A program made the position numbers and the translations under genes. The notes beneath the pieces are model-generated. The model did not search any database, had not been told where the DNA came from, and saw nothing but the letters and a program-made list of their open reading frames with translations. From Chloroflexota bacterium (GTDB taxonomy: Bacteria > Chloroflexota > Limnocylindria > Limnocylindrales > CSP1-4), in the NCBI GenBank assembly GCA_027346765.1, contig DAIERN010000014.1, positions 1-15,440 of the forward strand: a stretch of 15,440 nt of DNA, in the 5' to 3' direction. Of the stretch, positions 1 through 7,706 are shown one piece after another (within the stretch, counting starts at the first letter, position 1; each line of letters begins with the position of its first letter).

Positions 1-2106
1 CCCGCTCCCGGACCCCGCGCCGTCGGCCGAGGCCGCCGGCGGACGGCGCGCGAGCAGCGGGGCCCGATCCTCAACCGCGAGCTGTCCTGGGTCGAGTTCA
101 ACGCGCGCGTCCTGCACGAGGCCCGCGACGGGCGCAACCCGCTGCTGGAGCGCCTCCGCTTCCTGGCGATCTTCGCCACCAACCTCGATGAGTTCTTCCA
201 GGTGCGCGTCGCCGGGCTGAAGCAGCAGGTCGCCGCCGGCCGATCGACGCCCACGCCGGACGGCATGAGCGCCGCGGAAACTCTCGAGGCGGCGCGAACG
301 CGGCTGCTGCCCATGGTTGCCCGGCACTCAGAGACGTACGGGCGCATACGCGAGGAGCTCGCCGACGAGGGCATCCGCATCGTGACCTACAAGGAGCGCG
401 AGGAGCGCCACCTGGAGCTGCGGTCGCGCTTCTTCGACGAGATCTTCCCCGTGCTGACGCCGCTCGCGGTCGATCCAGGCCACCCGTTCCCGTACATCAG
501 CGACCTGTCGCTGTCGCTCGCCGTGACCGTGCGCGACCCCAACACCGGGGAGCGCCTTTTCGCACGGATCAAGGTGCCGCCCATCCTGCCGCGGCTCATG
601 GAAGTGGGCCAGAACACCTACGTGCTGCTCGAGCAGGTGATTGCCGCCAACCTCGACGCGCTCTTCCCGGGCATGGAGATCGTCGAGCACCACCTCTTCC
701 GGGTGACGCGCAATGCCGACCTGGCGATCGAAGAGGAAGAGGCGCCCGACCTGCTCATGGCCATCGAAGAGGAGCTGCGCAAGCGCCGCTTCGGCAAGGT
801 CGTGCGGCTCGAGATCGAGCGCACCATGCCCCACGCCACGCGCCAGCTGTTGATGCGCGGCCTGGGCATCGAGGCCGCCGACGTGTACGAGATCAGCGGC
901 ATGCTCGACCTCTCAGCGCTCAACGAGATCGCCGAGCTCGACGTGGCCGACCTGCGCCTGCCGCCCTGGCAGCCGGTCGTGCCGCCGCGCCTGGTGCCGG
1001 CCGATCCAGACGAGGACATCGACGTGTTTGGCGCGATCCGGGCGGGCGACCTGCTGGTCCACCATCCCTACGAGTCGTTCGCCGCGTCGGTCCAGCGCTT
1101 CATCGAGCAGGCTGCCGAGGACCCCGACGTCCTGACCATCAAGCAGACGCTCTACCGCACCAGCGGCGATTCGCCCATCGTCCGCGCCCTGATCCAGGCG
1201 GCCGAAGCCGGCAAGCAGGTGGTGGTGCTGGTCGAGATCAAGGCACGCTTCGACGAGCAGGCCAACATCGTCTGGGCCCGGGCGCTGGAACGCGCCGGCG
1301 CCCACGTGGCCTACGGGCTGGTCGGCCTTAAGACCCACACCAAGGCGGCGCTGGTGGTACGGCGGGAGGGTCGGGGCCTGCGCCGGTACGTTCACATCGG
1401 GACCGGCAACTACAACTCCAAGACCGCGCGTCAGTACGTCGACCTGGGCCTCCTCACGGCCGACCCGGAGCTGGGCGCGGACGTCACCGAGCTGTTCAAC
1501 CTGCTGACCGGCCACTCGCGCCAGACGCGCTACCGCAAGCTCATCGTCGCGCCGTCGGTCCTGCGCGCGCGGCTGACCGAGCTGATCGAAGCCGAGACCG
1601 AGCGCCAGCGGACCCACGGCGACGGGCGCATCGTGCTCAAGCTCAACGCGATCGTTGACCCGGCCATGATCGCGACGCTCTACCGGGCGAGCGAGGCGGG
1701 CGTGCCGATCGATCTCATCGTGCGCGGCATGTGCTCGGTCCGCCCGGGTGTCGCCGGCTTCTCCGACACGATCCGGGTGCGCTCGATCGTCGGCCCGTTC
1801 CTGGAGCACTCGCGCATCTTCGTGTTCGGCCAGGGCGAGCGCGAGCAGTTCTTCATCGGCTCGGCCGACGTCATGGAGCGCAACCTGGACCGGCGCGTCG
1901 AGGCGGTGACGCCGGTCGAGGACGCGGAGAGCCGCGCCCGCCTGCGTCGGATCATCGAAGTGATGCTGGCCGACGACCGCCGTGCATGGCAGCTCGACAC
2001 GAACGATCGCTGGCAGCGCGTGGAGGACGCCGTGCATGCGCCGGGCCATCGCGATTCCTTCGAGACGCTGATGGCGATCGCCCAGTCGTCCGTCGGCCCT
2101 GGGTGA
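1..2106 (+). CDS. ppk1: Polyphosphate kinase 1, 5'-partial
   Basis: PPK1 reversibly transfers the gamma-phosphate of ATP onto polyphosphate through a phosphohistidine. The frame is open from base 1 with no ATG, GTG or TTG before base 202, yet bases 85-200 already encode the conserved PPK N-domain (NRELSWVEFNARVL, then FLAIFATNLDEFF). The true start is therefore upstream of the window and 202 is not the start. About 701 residues are visible. The catalytic D-domain pair is present: GLKTHTK, whose His (codon 1336-1338) aligns with the E. coli autophosphorylated H435, followed by VHIGTGNYNSKTARQY; and FLEHSRIF, whose His (1807-1809) aligns with H592. RGMCSVRPG is also present. The gene looks intact to its TGA, which overlaps the CYTH-CHAD start by 4 bases, implying translational coupling. 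The residues before NRELSW are Gly/Arg/Pro-rich. Identification is certain; only the N-terminus is missing. Confidence 0.97.
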   Translation, partial: PAPGPRAVGRGRRRTAREQRGPILNRELSWVEFNARVLHEARDGRNPLLERLRFLAIFATNLDEFFQVRVAGLKQQVAAGRSTPTPDGMSAAETLEAARTRLLPMVARHSETYGRIREELADEGIRIVTYKEREERHLELRSRFFDEIFPVLTPLAVDPGHPFPYISDLSLSLAVTVRDPNTGERLFARIKVPPILPRLMEVGQNTYVLLEQVIAANLDALFPGMEIVEHHLFRVTRNADLAIEEEEAPDLLMAIEEELRKRRFGKVVRLEIERTMPHATRQLLMRGLGIEAADVYEISGMLDLSALNEIAELDVADLRLPPWQPVVPPRLVPADPDEDIDVFGAIRAGDLLVHHPYESFAASVQRFIEQAAEDPDVLTIKQTLYRTSGDSPIVRALIQAAEAGKQVVVLVEIKARFDEQANIVWARALERAGAHVAYGLVGLKTHTKAALVVRREGRGLRRYVHIGTGNYNSKTARQYVDLGLLTADPELGADVTELFNLLTGHSRQTRYRKLIVAPSVLRARLTELIEAETERQRTHGDGRIVLKLNAIVDPAMIATLYRASEAGVPIDLIVRGMCSVRPGVAGFSDTIRVRSIVGPFLEHSRIFVFGQGEREQFFIGSADVMERNLDRRVEAVTPVEDAESRARLRRIIEVMLADDRRAWQLDTNDRWQRVEDAVHAPGHRDSFETLMAIAQSSVGPG

Positions 2107-3602
2107 GCGAGGAGCTCGAGCTCAAGTTCCTGGTGCAGGACCTCGCCGCGGCGCAGGCGTGGCTGAGCCAGCGATTGGCGGTATCCGGGGTTGGCCCGGC
2201 CTGGCGGACGATGCCCATGGTCGACCGATATTTCGACACGGCCGATGGGGCGCTCGGTGCTGCCGGCTACGGCGCCCGCCTGCGCCGGATTGGCCGCCAG
2301 ACGGTGGTCACGGTGAAGTCCGATCTCGAGGTGCGCGGCGGGCTGCACCGGCGCGAGGAGCTGGAGGCACCGGCCGCTCGTTCGCTCGATGTCGCCAAGT
2401 GGCCTGAGAGCGAGGCGCGGACGCGCGTCATCGAGGTGGCGGGCGCGCGGCGGCTGATCGAACGCTTCCGGGTGGAGCAGGAGCGCCGCGAGACCGACGC
2501 GCGCGTTGCGGATGCTGTCGTGGTTGTATCGCTCGACGAATGCGCCGTGTTCGCGAACGGCCGCGCGGCGGGGACGGTGACGCAGCTCGAGGTGGAGTTG
2601 CGCGGCGGCTCTGAGGCGGCGCTGCGCGGGCTGGGCGAAGAGATCGCGGCGGCGGGCATCGGCGTGCCGGAGGGGCGCTCCAAGATGGTCATAGCCGCCG
2701 AGCTGGCTGCGGCCGCGCAACGGGTCGTGCCGGGCGACACGACGGCTACCGCCGGCCGGCTCGTGCTGCGCCGCCAGCTGCTGCGAATGCTCGAGCGCGA
2801 GGGAGTGGCGCGGACCGGCGACCCGCTGGCGATCAAGCAGATGCGCGTAGCGACGCGGCGCATGCGTTCCGCGTGGCGCGTCTTTGGCGCTGACTACAGG
2901 AAGGCCGCGCGGCGCCGCTACGTCGCCGAGCTGCGCCGCGTCGCCGATGCGCTGGGCGCGGTGCGCGACCTGGACGTGCTGCGCTCCGCGTTGCCCGGCG
3001 AAGACGCGTTGACACCCATCGCCAATACGTGGCTGGAGCGCCGCGCCCAGGCGCACGCGCGGCTCGTGGCGCTCCTCGATGACGCGGCCTACGAGACGTT
3101 CGTCGACGACTACCTCGACTTCACCGGCGACGCGGATGCGGCCCTGGCGCGCAACGTGGCGGGCAACGTGGCGGCCAACGGGGAGCAGCCGACGCTCGCC
3201 CAGGCGGCCCCGGATCGCCTGGCTGCGGCGGCTGACCTGATGCGCCAAGCCGCCGCTGCCGCGCTGCCCGGCGGCGATGACGCCGCGTGGCACGCGCTCC
3301 GCCGCGCGGCACGCCGGTTGCGCTACACCGTCGAGTCACTCCGCGAAGGCATCGGCGAAGCCGCCGCGACTGACGCCATCGCCCGGCTGGTTCGCGTCCA
3401 GGACGTGCTGGGGGCGATGAACGACGCTGCCGTTGCCGCGCACGAGGTCGAGGCGTGGCTCGCCGCAAACCCCACGGCGCCACCGGAGACGGTGAGTGCC
3501 GCCACCGCGTTCGCCGCCGCGCAGCAAGCGGACATCGCGCGGCTGCGCCAATCGTTCGCGGCAATTTGGCAGGGAGCGGCCAACCTGTTTACAGAGCGTT
3601 AA
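2103..3602 (+). CDS. CYTH-CHAD domain protein (polyphosphate-associated)
   Basis: Start is GTG 2103, overlapping the ppk1 TGA (GTGA). It places the CYTH signature ExExK at residues 4-8 (E4, E6, K8); the open frame further upstream is out-of-frame ppk1 sequence. 499 residues. The CYTH triphosphate-tunnel domain (about 1-205) shows YFDT (43-46), VTVKSD (70-74) and GRSKMVIA (191-198). The CHAD domain (about 218-490) shows QMRVATRRMRSAWRVF (246-261), LGAVRDLDVL (284-293), WHALRRAARRLRYTVESL (396-413) and VQDVLGAMND (432-441). CHAD domains are basic helical bundles that bind polyphosphate; CYTH domains hydrolyse or bind triphosphates including tripolyphosphate. Coupling to ppk1 suggests it binds, targets or trims the polymer PPK1 makes. 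Oddity: the His usual at the start of the first CHAD motif is K245, while H397 in the second motif is kept. Enzymatic activity is not provable from sequence. The stop codon lies inside the PHO box of pstS. Confidence 0.93.
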   Translation: MSEELELKFLVQDLAAAQAWLSQRLAVSGVGPAWRTMPMVDRYFDTADGALGAAGYGARLRRIGRQTVVTVKSDLEVRGGLHRREELEAPAARSLDVAKWPESEARTRVIEVAGARRLIERFRVEQERRETDARVADAVVVVSLDECAVFANGRAAGTVTQLEVELRGGSEAALRGLGEEIAAAGIGVPEGRSKMVIAAELAAAAQRVVPGDTTATAGRLVLRRQLLRMLEREGVARTGDPLAIKQMRVATRRMRSAWRVFGADYRKAARRRYVAELRRVADALGAVRDLDVLRSALPGEDALTPIANTWLERRAQAHARLVALLDDAAYETFVDDYLDFTGDADAALARNVAGNVAANGEQPTLAQAAPDRLAAAADLMRQAAAAALPGGDDAAWHALRRAARRLRYTVESLREGIGEAAATDAIARLVRVQDVLGAMNDAAVAAHEVEAWLAANPTAPPETVSAATAFAAAQQADIARLRQSFAAIWQGAANLFTER

Positions 3603-3626
3603 CAGGGCAGCAACGGGCCGTTGACG
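3587..3626 (+). promoter_or_regulatory. PHO box: 11-bp-phased direct repeats upstream of pstS
   Basis: GTTTACA (3587-3593), GTTAACA (3598-3604) and GTTGACG (3620-3626) start exactly 11 or 22 bases apart. The skipped position (3609-3615, AGCAACG) keeps the AC core in register. This matches known PhoP/PhoB sites: GTTCACC units on an 11-nt period in Streptomyces, and TTAACA repeats with 5-nt spacers in Bacillus. It lies 54-93 bases before the pstS start and overlaps the CYTH-CHAD stop codon. The cognate regulator is probably the PhoP encoded at 11068-11748. No convincing -10 hexamer is seen downstream. Confidence 0.75.
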
Positions 3627-3645
3627 GGGTTCGACCACGCTGGGC

Positions 3646-3661
3646 GAGCAAAACACTGCTC
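3646..3661 (+). repeat. Short inverted repeat in the pstS leader
   Basis: GAGCA (3646-3650) and TGCTC (3657-3661) are perfect 5-bp arms around a 6-base loop, ending two bases before the pstS ribosome-binding region. It could be a leader hairpin or a small dyad operator. It is short enough to be chance. Confidence 0.25.
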
Positions 3662-3663
3662 AG

Positions 3664-3672
3664 TTGGAGGAA
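3664..3672 (+). promoter_or_regulatory. Shine-Dalgarno site fixing the TTG start of pstS
   Basis: TTGGAGGAA holds a full GGAGG (3666-3670), 9 bases before TTG 3680. This TTG directly opens a short basic n-region and a lipoprotein signal peptide. The site is what selects TTG over the upstream in-frame starts, which lie inside out-of-frame CYTH-CHAD sequence. Confidence 0.8.
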
Positions 3673-3679
3673 CCATCGC

Positions 3680-4846
3680 TTGTTCTCAGGCATCCGCACC
3701 CGTTCGGCGCTCTTGGCCGCCGTCGCCCTGATCCTCGCTGCCTGCGCCGGCCCCGCCGCGTCACCGTCGGCCGCGCCCAGCGGTGGTCCAAGTGTCGCTC
3801 CGAGCGCCGGCCACAGCGATGCGCCAACCCCAGCGCCCGGCGCCATCCAGATCAACGGCGCCGGCGCGACCTTCCCCTATCCGCTCTACAGCCGTTGGTT
3901 CTACGAGTACGCCTTCGTTGACTCGTCGGTCAAGTTCAACTACCAGTCGATCGGCTCCGGTGGCGGAATCAAGCAGATCACCGAAAAGACCGTCGACTTC
4001 GGCGCCTCTGACGCCATCCTGAACACCGATCAGCTGGCGGCGGCGCCCGGCCTCCAGATGTTCCCGGCGGTGGCGGGTGCAGTCGTGCCGGTAGTCAACA
4101 TTGCCGCGCTCGCCCCGGCAGCCGCCGCAGGCGCCACGGCGCCGCCGGTCACGCACCTGACACTCGATCCAGCGACGCTCTCGAAGATCTACATGGGCAC
4201 GATCACCAAGTGGAACGATCCGGCGATCGTCGCCCTCAACCCCGGCGCTCCGCTACCCGACGAGGACATCATCGTCGTCCACCGCTCGGATGGCTCAGGC
4301 ACGACCTTCATCTTCACCGACTACCTGTCCACCGTCAGCCCCGACTGGAAGGCCAACGTCGGCAACGCCGCGTCGGTCGAGTGGCCGGTAGGCCTGGGTG
4401 GCAAGGGCAACGAGGGCGTGAGCGGCACAGTCGGCCAGAACGAAGGCGCGATCGGCTACGTCGAGCTGGCCTATGCCATCGCCAACAAGATGAACACGGT
4501 CAACCTGGTGAACTCCGCCGGCAGCACGGTGAGCGCCACGCTTGACACCACTGAATCCGCCCTGGCCGACTTCGGCGGCGACATGCCCGAAACGCTGGCC
4601 CGGTCCGTCGTCAACGCTCCGGGCGCAGGCTCGTGGCCGATTGCCGGCTACACCTACCTGCTGCTGTATATGGACCAGAGCAACTGCCAGATCGCGAGCA
4701 AGGTGGTCCAGTTCATCAACTGGGCTCAGACCGACGGCGCCCAGTTCGCCACCGAGCTGAACTACGTCGCGCTACCGGACAACGTCAAGACACAGATGCT
4801 GGCCAAGCTCGACCAGATCAAGTGCAACGGCGCTCCGCTCAGCTAG
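3680..4846 (+). CDS. pstS: Phosphate ABC transporter substrate-binding lipoprotein PstS
   Basis: Extracytoplasmic phosphate-binding component of the PstSCAB importer. From TTG 3680 it has 388 residues. A signal peptide (IRTRSALLAAVALILAAC) ends in a lipobox with acceptor C22 (codon 3743-3745), so the protein is membrane-tethered outside the cell. Residues 23-55 form a Pro/Ala/Ser-rich disordered linker. The mature fold starts with INGAGATFPYPLY (58-70). Phosphate-loop motifs are IGSGGGIKQI (91-100), DFGASDA (106-112) and RSDGSGTTF (202-210), with GTVGQNEGAIGYVE at 249-262. C336 and C382 could form a disulfide. The upstream PHO box marks it as Pho-regulated. A strong hairpin after the stop probably keeps pstS mRNA in excess over the permease genes. 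Tethered, linker-bearing PstS is typical of cells with one membrane or an atypical envelope. Confidence 0.96.
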   Translation: MFSGIRTRSALLAAVALILAACAGPAASPSAAPSGGPSVAPSAGHSDAPTPAPGAIQINGAGATFPYPLYSRWFYEYAFVDSSVKFNYQSIGSGGGIKQITEKTVDFGASDAILNTDQLAAAPGLQMFPAVAGAVVPVVNIAALAPAAAAGATAPPVTHLTLDPATLSKIYMGTITKWNDPAIVALNPGAPLPDEDIIVVHRSDGSGTTFIFTDYLSTVSPDWKANVGNAASVEWPVGLGGKGNEGVSGTVGQNEGAIGYVELAYAIANKMNTVNLVNSAGSTVSATLDTTESALADFGGDMPETLARSVVNAPGAGSWPIAGYTYLLLYMDQSNCQIASKVVQFINWAQTDGAQFATELNYVALPDNVKTQMLAKLDQIKCNGAPLS

Positions 4847-4850
4847 CAGA

Positions 4851-4874
4851 TTCTCCTCTCCTCCTCCTCCTCCC
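4851..4874 (+). repeat. CTCC-rich pyrimidine tract after pstS
   Basis: Twenty-four consecutive pyrimidines built from TCC/CTCC units lie between the pstS stop and the hairpin. The RNA is complementary to GGAG-type ribosome-binding sites, including the one before pstC at 4917-4920. It could take part in alternative folding, or simply be an unstructured spacer. Confidence 0.4.
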
Positions 4875-4906
4875 GACACCCTTCCCGGTCCCGCGGGAAG
4901 GGTGTC
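4875..4906 (+). terminator. Strong pstS-pstC intercistronic hairpin
   Basis: GACACCCTTCCCG pairs perfectly with CGGGAAGGGTGTC: a 13-bp stem with a 6-base loop (4888-4893). No U-tract follows, so it is more likely an mRNA-stabilising or partial-termination element than a full terminator. Such structures commonly set PstS levels above PstCAB. The pstC start lies 20 bases downstream. Confidence 0.7.
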
Positions 4907-4925
4907 CGGCTATCTTGGAGCCTCA

Positions 4926-5906
4926 ATGACCGCCCGGACGCGCACCACTGACAAGCCGCTCGCGAGCCATCGCGGCCTGCGGGCGCTATGGCAGCACGGC
5001 GACGGGCTGTTCCGCCTCGCGCTGATCTGTGGCGGCCTGCTGATCGTCGCGCTCGTGGTGGCGATCGGTAGGGAGTTGTGGCAGACGTCGGGCCTGGCGC
5101 GTGACCGCTTTGGGATCGGCTTCCTGACGTCCAGTCGCTGGGACCCGGCGATCGACCAGGAGTTCGGTGCGCTGCCGTACATCCTGGGCACCGTCGTCAC
5201 CTCTGCGCTCGCGCTGCTGATCGCGGTGCCCATCGGTGTGTTCACCGCCATCTTCCTGGCCGAGCTCGCGCCGCGCTGGGTCGCGGGGCCAATGGGCACG
5301 CTGGTCGAGCTGCTGGCCGCGGTGCCCAGCGTGGTCTTTGGCCTGTGGGGCCTCTTCGTCTTCGTGCCGACGCTGGTCAAGCCATTGGGCGTAGGGCTCG
5401 AGGACACGCTCGGCTTCATACCGCTCTTCGCCGGACCGGTCTACGGCCCCAGCCGGCTGGCAGCGGGCATGGTTCTCGCGGTCATGATCCTGCCCACGAT
5501 CACGGCGCTCACCCGCGACGTGCTGCGGGCCGTGCCGAGCGCCCAGCGGGAGGCCGCCCAGGCGTTAGGGGCGACGCGCTGGGAGACCGTGTGGCAGGTG
5601 CTCGTGCCGTACGGTCGGTCGGGCATATTTGGCGCAATCGTGCTCGGCCTTGGTCGTGCCTTGGGCGAGACGATCGCGGTAACCATGGTCATCGGCAACA
5701 ACCTTGACCTGTCGCCATCGCTGCTCCACCCGGGCTACACGATGGCCTCGATCATCGCCAACGAGTTCGCCGAAGCAACCTACGACCTGTACCTGCAGGC
5801 GCTGATCGAGATCGGGCTCGTGCTGTTCGTGATGACGCTGCTGATCAACGCGCTGGCCCAACTGCTGTTGTGGCGCGTGCGCGGCCCGCGCGGAGCGCGG
5901 ACGTGA
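4926..5906 (+). CDS. pstC: Phosphate ABC transporter permease PstC
   Basis: One of the two membrane subunits forming the phosphate channel. ATG 4926 is preceded by TTGGAG (4915-4920) at 5-base spacing. An in-frame GTG at 4902 lies inside the hairpin stem and is rejected. 326 residues with about six hydrophobic segments, starting at roughly 30-48 and 86-112. The cytoplasmic EAA loop that docks on PstB is REAAQALGATRWETVWQVL (208-226), followed by GLGRALGETIAV (241-252), the strongly conserved PstC permease segment. The segment VELLAAVPSVVFGLWGLFVF (127-146) is also typical. The TGA overlaps the pstA GTG start by 4 bases. Length and motifs are normal for the family. Confidence 0.95.
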   Translation: MTARTRTTDKPLASHRGLRALWQHGDGLFRLALICGGLLIVALVVAIGRELWQTSGLARDRFGIGFLTSSRWDPAIDQEFGALPYILGTVVTSALALLIAVPIGVFTAIFLAELAPRWVAGPMGTLVELLAAVPSVVFGLWGLFVFVPTLVKPLGVGLEDTLGFIPLFAGPVYGPSRLAAGMVLAVMILPTITALTRDVLRAVPSAQREAAQALGATRWETVWQVLVPYGRSGIFGAIVLGLGRALGETIAVTMVIGNNLDLSPSLLHPGYTMASIIANEFAEATYDLYLQALIEIGLVLFVMTLLINALAQLLLWRVRGPRGART

Positions 5907-6793
5907 GCGTCGCCGCCCTCGCCGCGGGCAAGTCCGCGCGGCGGATCGCCCGGCGCCGCCTGACCAACCGGGTGATGCTCGCGCTGTGCGGCGCGGCCGC
6001 GCTGCTGGCCGTCACGCCGCTCATCTGGATCGTGGGCTACGTCATCATCCAGGGCGCGCCGGCGATCAACCTCGATTTCCTGACTGCACTCCCGACCCCG
6101 GTGGGCATCGAGGGCGGCGGTATCGCCAATGCCATCGTCGGCTCGTTCATGGTCGTGGGCCTGGGCGTCGTGATGGCGGCACCGCTGGGCCTGCTGGGCG
6201 GCATGTACGCCGCCGCCCGGCCTGACAGCCGGCTGGGCGTGGCCATCCGCTTCGCGACCGACACCCTGGCCGGCGTGCCCTCGATCGTCATGGGCATCTT
6301 CGCGTACACGATCGTCGTCCTGCCGCAGGGCCATTTCTCGGCCTTCGCCGGGGCCGTGGTGCTCGCTTTCATCATGCTACCCATCCTGGTGCGCACGACC
6401 GAGGAGATGCTCAAGCTCGTCCCGTCCACGCTACGCGAGGCTTCGCTCGCGCTGGGCGCGCCAGAGTGGCGAACCAGCGTCCGGGTGCTCGTGCCGGCCG
6501 CGATCAACGGCATCATCACCGGTGTCATGCTGGCCATTGCCCGCGCTGCCGGGGAAGCCGCGCCAATGCTCTTCACCGCTTTCGGCAACCCATTCATGAG
6601 CACCGACTACAACCAGTCGGTGGCGACCCTGCCCCACACCGTCTTCACCTACGCCATCTCACCCTACCCCGATTGGCGAGCCAAGGCGTGGGCAACTGCG
6701 CTGGTGCTGATCGTGCTAGTGCTGACGCTCAACGTCGCTGCGCGCCTGCTGACCAGCTGGCGCGCCCGACGACTCGGTACCGTGCGACCATGA
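5903..6793 (+). CDS. pstA: Phosphate ABC transporter permease PstA
   Basis: Second channel subunit of the Pst importer. GTG 5903 overlaps the pstC stop (GTGA) and has GGAG (5892-5895) 7 bases upstream; the in-frame GTG at 5870 lies inside pstC and lacks such a site. 296 residues. A basic N-terminus ([10 protein letters not shown], 11-20) precedes a first membrane helix at about 24-50. Conserved segments are [18 protein letters not shown] (118-135) and the EAA loop [19 protein letters not shown] (178-196), followed by [19 protein letters not shown] (207-225), the PstA equivalent of the PstC GRALGET segment. The TGA overlaps an in-frame ATG of the pstB frame. Normal length, no defects seen. Confidence 0.95.
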   Translation: MSVAALAAGKSARRIARRRLTNRVMLALCGAAALLAVTPLIWIVGYVIIQGAPAINLDFLTALPTPVGIEGGGIANAIVGSFMVVGLGVVMAAPLGLLGGMYAAARPDSRLGVAIRFATDTLAGVPSIVMGIFAYTIVVLPQGHFSAFAGAVVLAFIMLPILVRTTEEMLKLVPSTLREASLALGAPEWRTSVRVLVPAAINGIITGVMLAIARAAGEAAPMLFTAFGNPFMSTDYNQSVATLPHTVFTYAISPYPDWRAKAWATALVLIVLVLTLNVAARLLTSWRARRLGTVRP

Positions 6794-6797
6794 CCTC

Positions 6798-6802
6798 GGA
6801 GG
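6798..6802 (+). promoter_or_regulatory. Ribosome-binding site choosing the pstB start
   Basis: GGAGG lies 5 bases before ATG 6808. The alternative ATG 6790, which overlaps the pstA stop as ATGA, has no SD site and would place this GGAGG inside the gene. Both give the same conserved protein; they differ by six residues. Confidence 0.6.
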
Positions 6803-6807
6803 ATCAG

Positions 6808-7689
6808 ATGACCGTGGAAACCCCGCCCAACGCACCGGCCACGGCGCCGACCGGGCCCGTGGCGATCAGCATCCGCACGGACGTCGGGACCGCGCCTGCT
6901 GGTGCGTCCGCCACCGCCGCGCGGCCAGTCAAGGTCGCACTGCGCGAGCTGTCGGTCTACTACGGCAGCTTCCGTGCCGTGGGCAACGTGACCCTGGACA
7001 TCGCCACCCACGGCGTCACGGCGATCATCGGCCCGTCCGGCTCCGGCAAGTCGACGTTGCTGCGCGCCATCAATCGCATGACCGACCTGGTGCCGCATGC
7101 GCGGGCCACGGGCGCAATCGAGCTCGACGGTGACAACGTGCTCGAGCCCAGCGTCGATGTCGTCGAGCTGCGGCGCCGGGTGGGCATGGTCTTCCAGCGG
7201 CCCAACCCATTTCCCAAGTCGATCTACGACAACGTCGCCTACGGCCCGCGGCTCTACGGCGTGCGCGGCAAGTCGCTCGATGAGGTCGTGGAGTCAACGT
7301 TGCGCAGCGCGGCGCTGTGGGACGAGGTCAAGGACAAGCTGCGCCAGTCGGCCATGGCCCTCTCAGGCGGGCAGCAGCAGCGGCTGTGCATCGCCCGGGC
7401 AATGGCGGTGGAGCCGGAGGTCATCCTGATGGACGAGCCGGCGTCCGCGCTGGATCCCCGCGCGACACTGCTCATCGAGGAGCTTATGCGCGAGCTCAAG
7501 GACCAATACACAATCGTGATCGTGACCCACAACATGCAGCAGGCGGCGCGGGTATCGGACCAGACTGCCTTCCTGAACATGGGTGAAGACCGTGCCGGCT
7601 ACCTGGTCGAGACCGGTCCCACCACGACGATCTTCACCAATCCGCGCAATAGGCTGACCGAGGATTACGTGTCCGGTCGGTTCGGCTGA
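6808..7689 (+). CDS. pstB: Phosphate ABC transporter ATP-binding protein PstB
   Basis: ATPase that powers phosphate import and, with PhoU, signals transporter state to PhoR. From ATG 6808 it has 293 residues. Motifs: Walker [10 protein letters not shown] (75-83), Q-loop around Q130 in [21 protein letters not shown], signature [16 protein letters not shown] (185-200), Walker B VILMDE (205-210), D-loop SALD (213-216), and H-loop His 241 in VTHNM. RPNPFP is diagnostic for PstB among ABC ATPases. The C-terminus [13 protein letters not shown] is typical. Oddity: about 40 Pro/Ala/Thr-rich residues precede the usual start of the domain, making it longer than the common 250-260 residues. The start is uncertain by six residues. 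Confidence 0.96.
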   Translation: MTVETPPNAPATAPTGPVAISIRTDVGTAPAGASATAARPVKVALRELSVYYGSFRAVGNVTLDIATHGVTAIIGPSGSGKSTLLRAINRMTDLVPHARATGAIELDGDNVLEPSVDVVELRRRVGMVFQRPNPFPKSIYDNVAYGPRLYGVRGKSLDEVVESTLRSAALWDEVKDKLRQSAMALSGGQQQRLCIARAMAVEPEVILMDEPASALDPRATLLIEELMRELKDQYTIVIVTHNMQQAARVSDQTAFLNMGEDRAGYLVETGPTTTIFTNPRNRLTEDYVSGRFG

Positions 7690-7706
7690 GCTCGAGGAGA
7701 AGACAG

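Noticed and set aside
1731..2102. Upstream extension of the CYTH-CHAD frame inside ppk1
   Set aside because: It reads ppk1 in another frame and gives low-complexity sequence; the CYTH ExExK motif starts right at GTG 2103.
913..3293. Long minus-strand open frames (913-2049, 1680-3293)
   Set aside because: They are antisense to ppk1 and CYTH-CHAD, which show strong family motifs on the plus strand. The translations are Arg/His/Asp-rich with no recognisable domain, as expected from GC-rich shadows.
3455..3679. Upstream extension of the pstS frame
   Set aside because: It lies in CYTH-CHAD sequence out of frame. The SD site, TTG 3680 and lipoprotein signal peptide define the real start.
4902..4925. 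GTG 4902 as the pstC start
   Set aside because: It is inside the hairpin stem and has no accessible SD site; ATG 4926 has GGAG at 5 bases.
6790..6807. ATG 6790 as the pstB start
   Set aside because: It overlaps the pstA stop attractively, but has no SD site, whereas ATG 6808 has GGAGG at ideal spacing. Not fully excluded.
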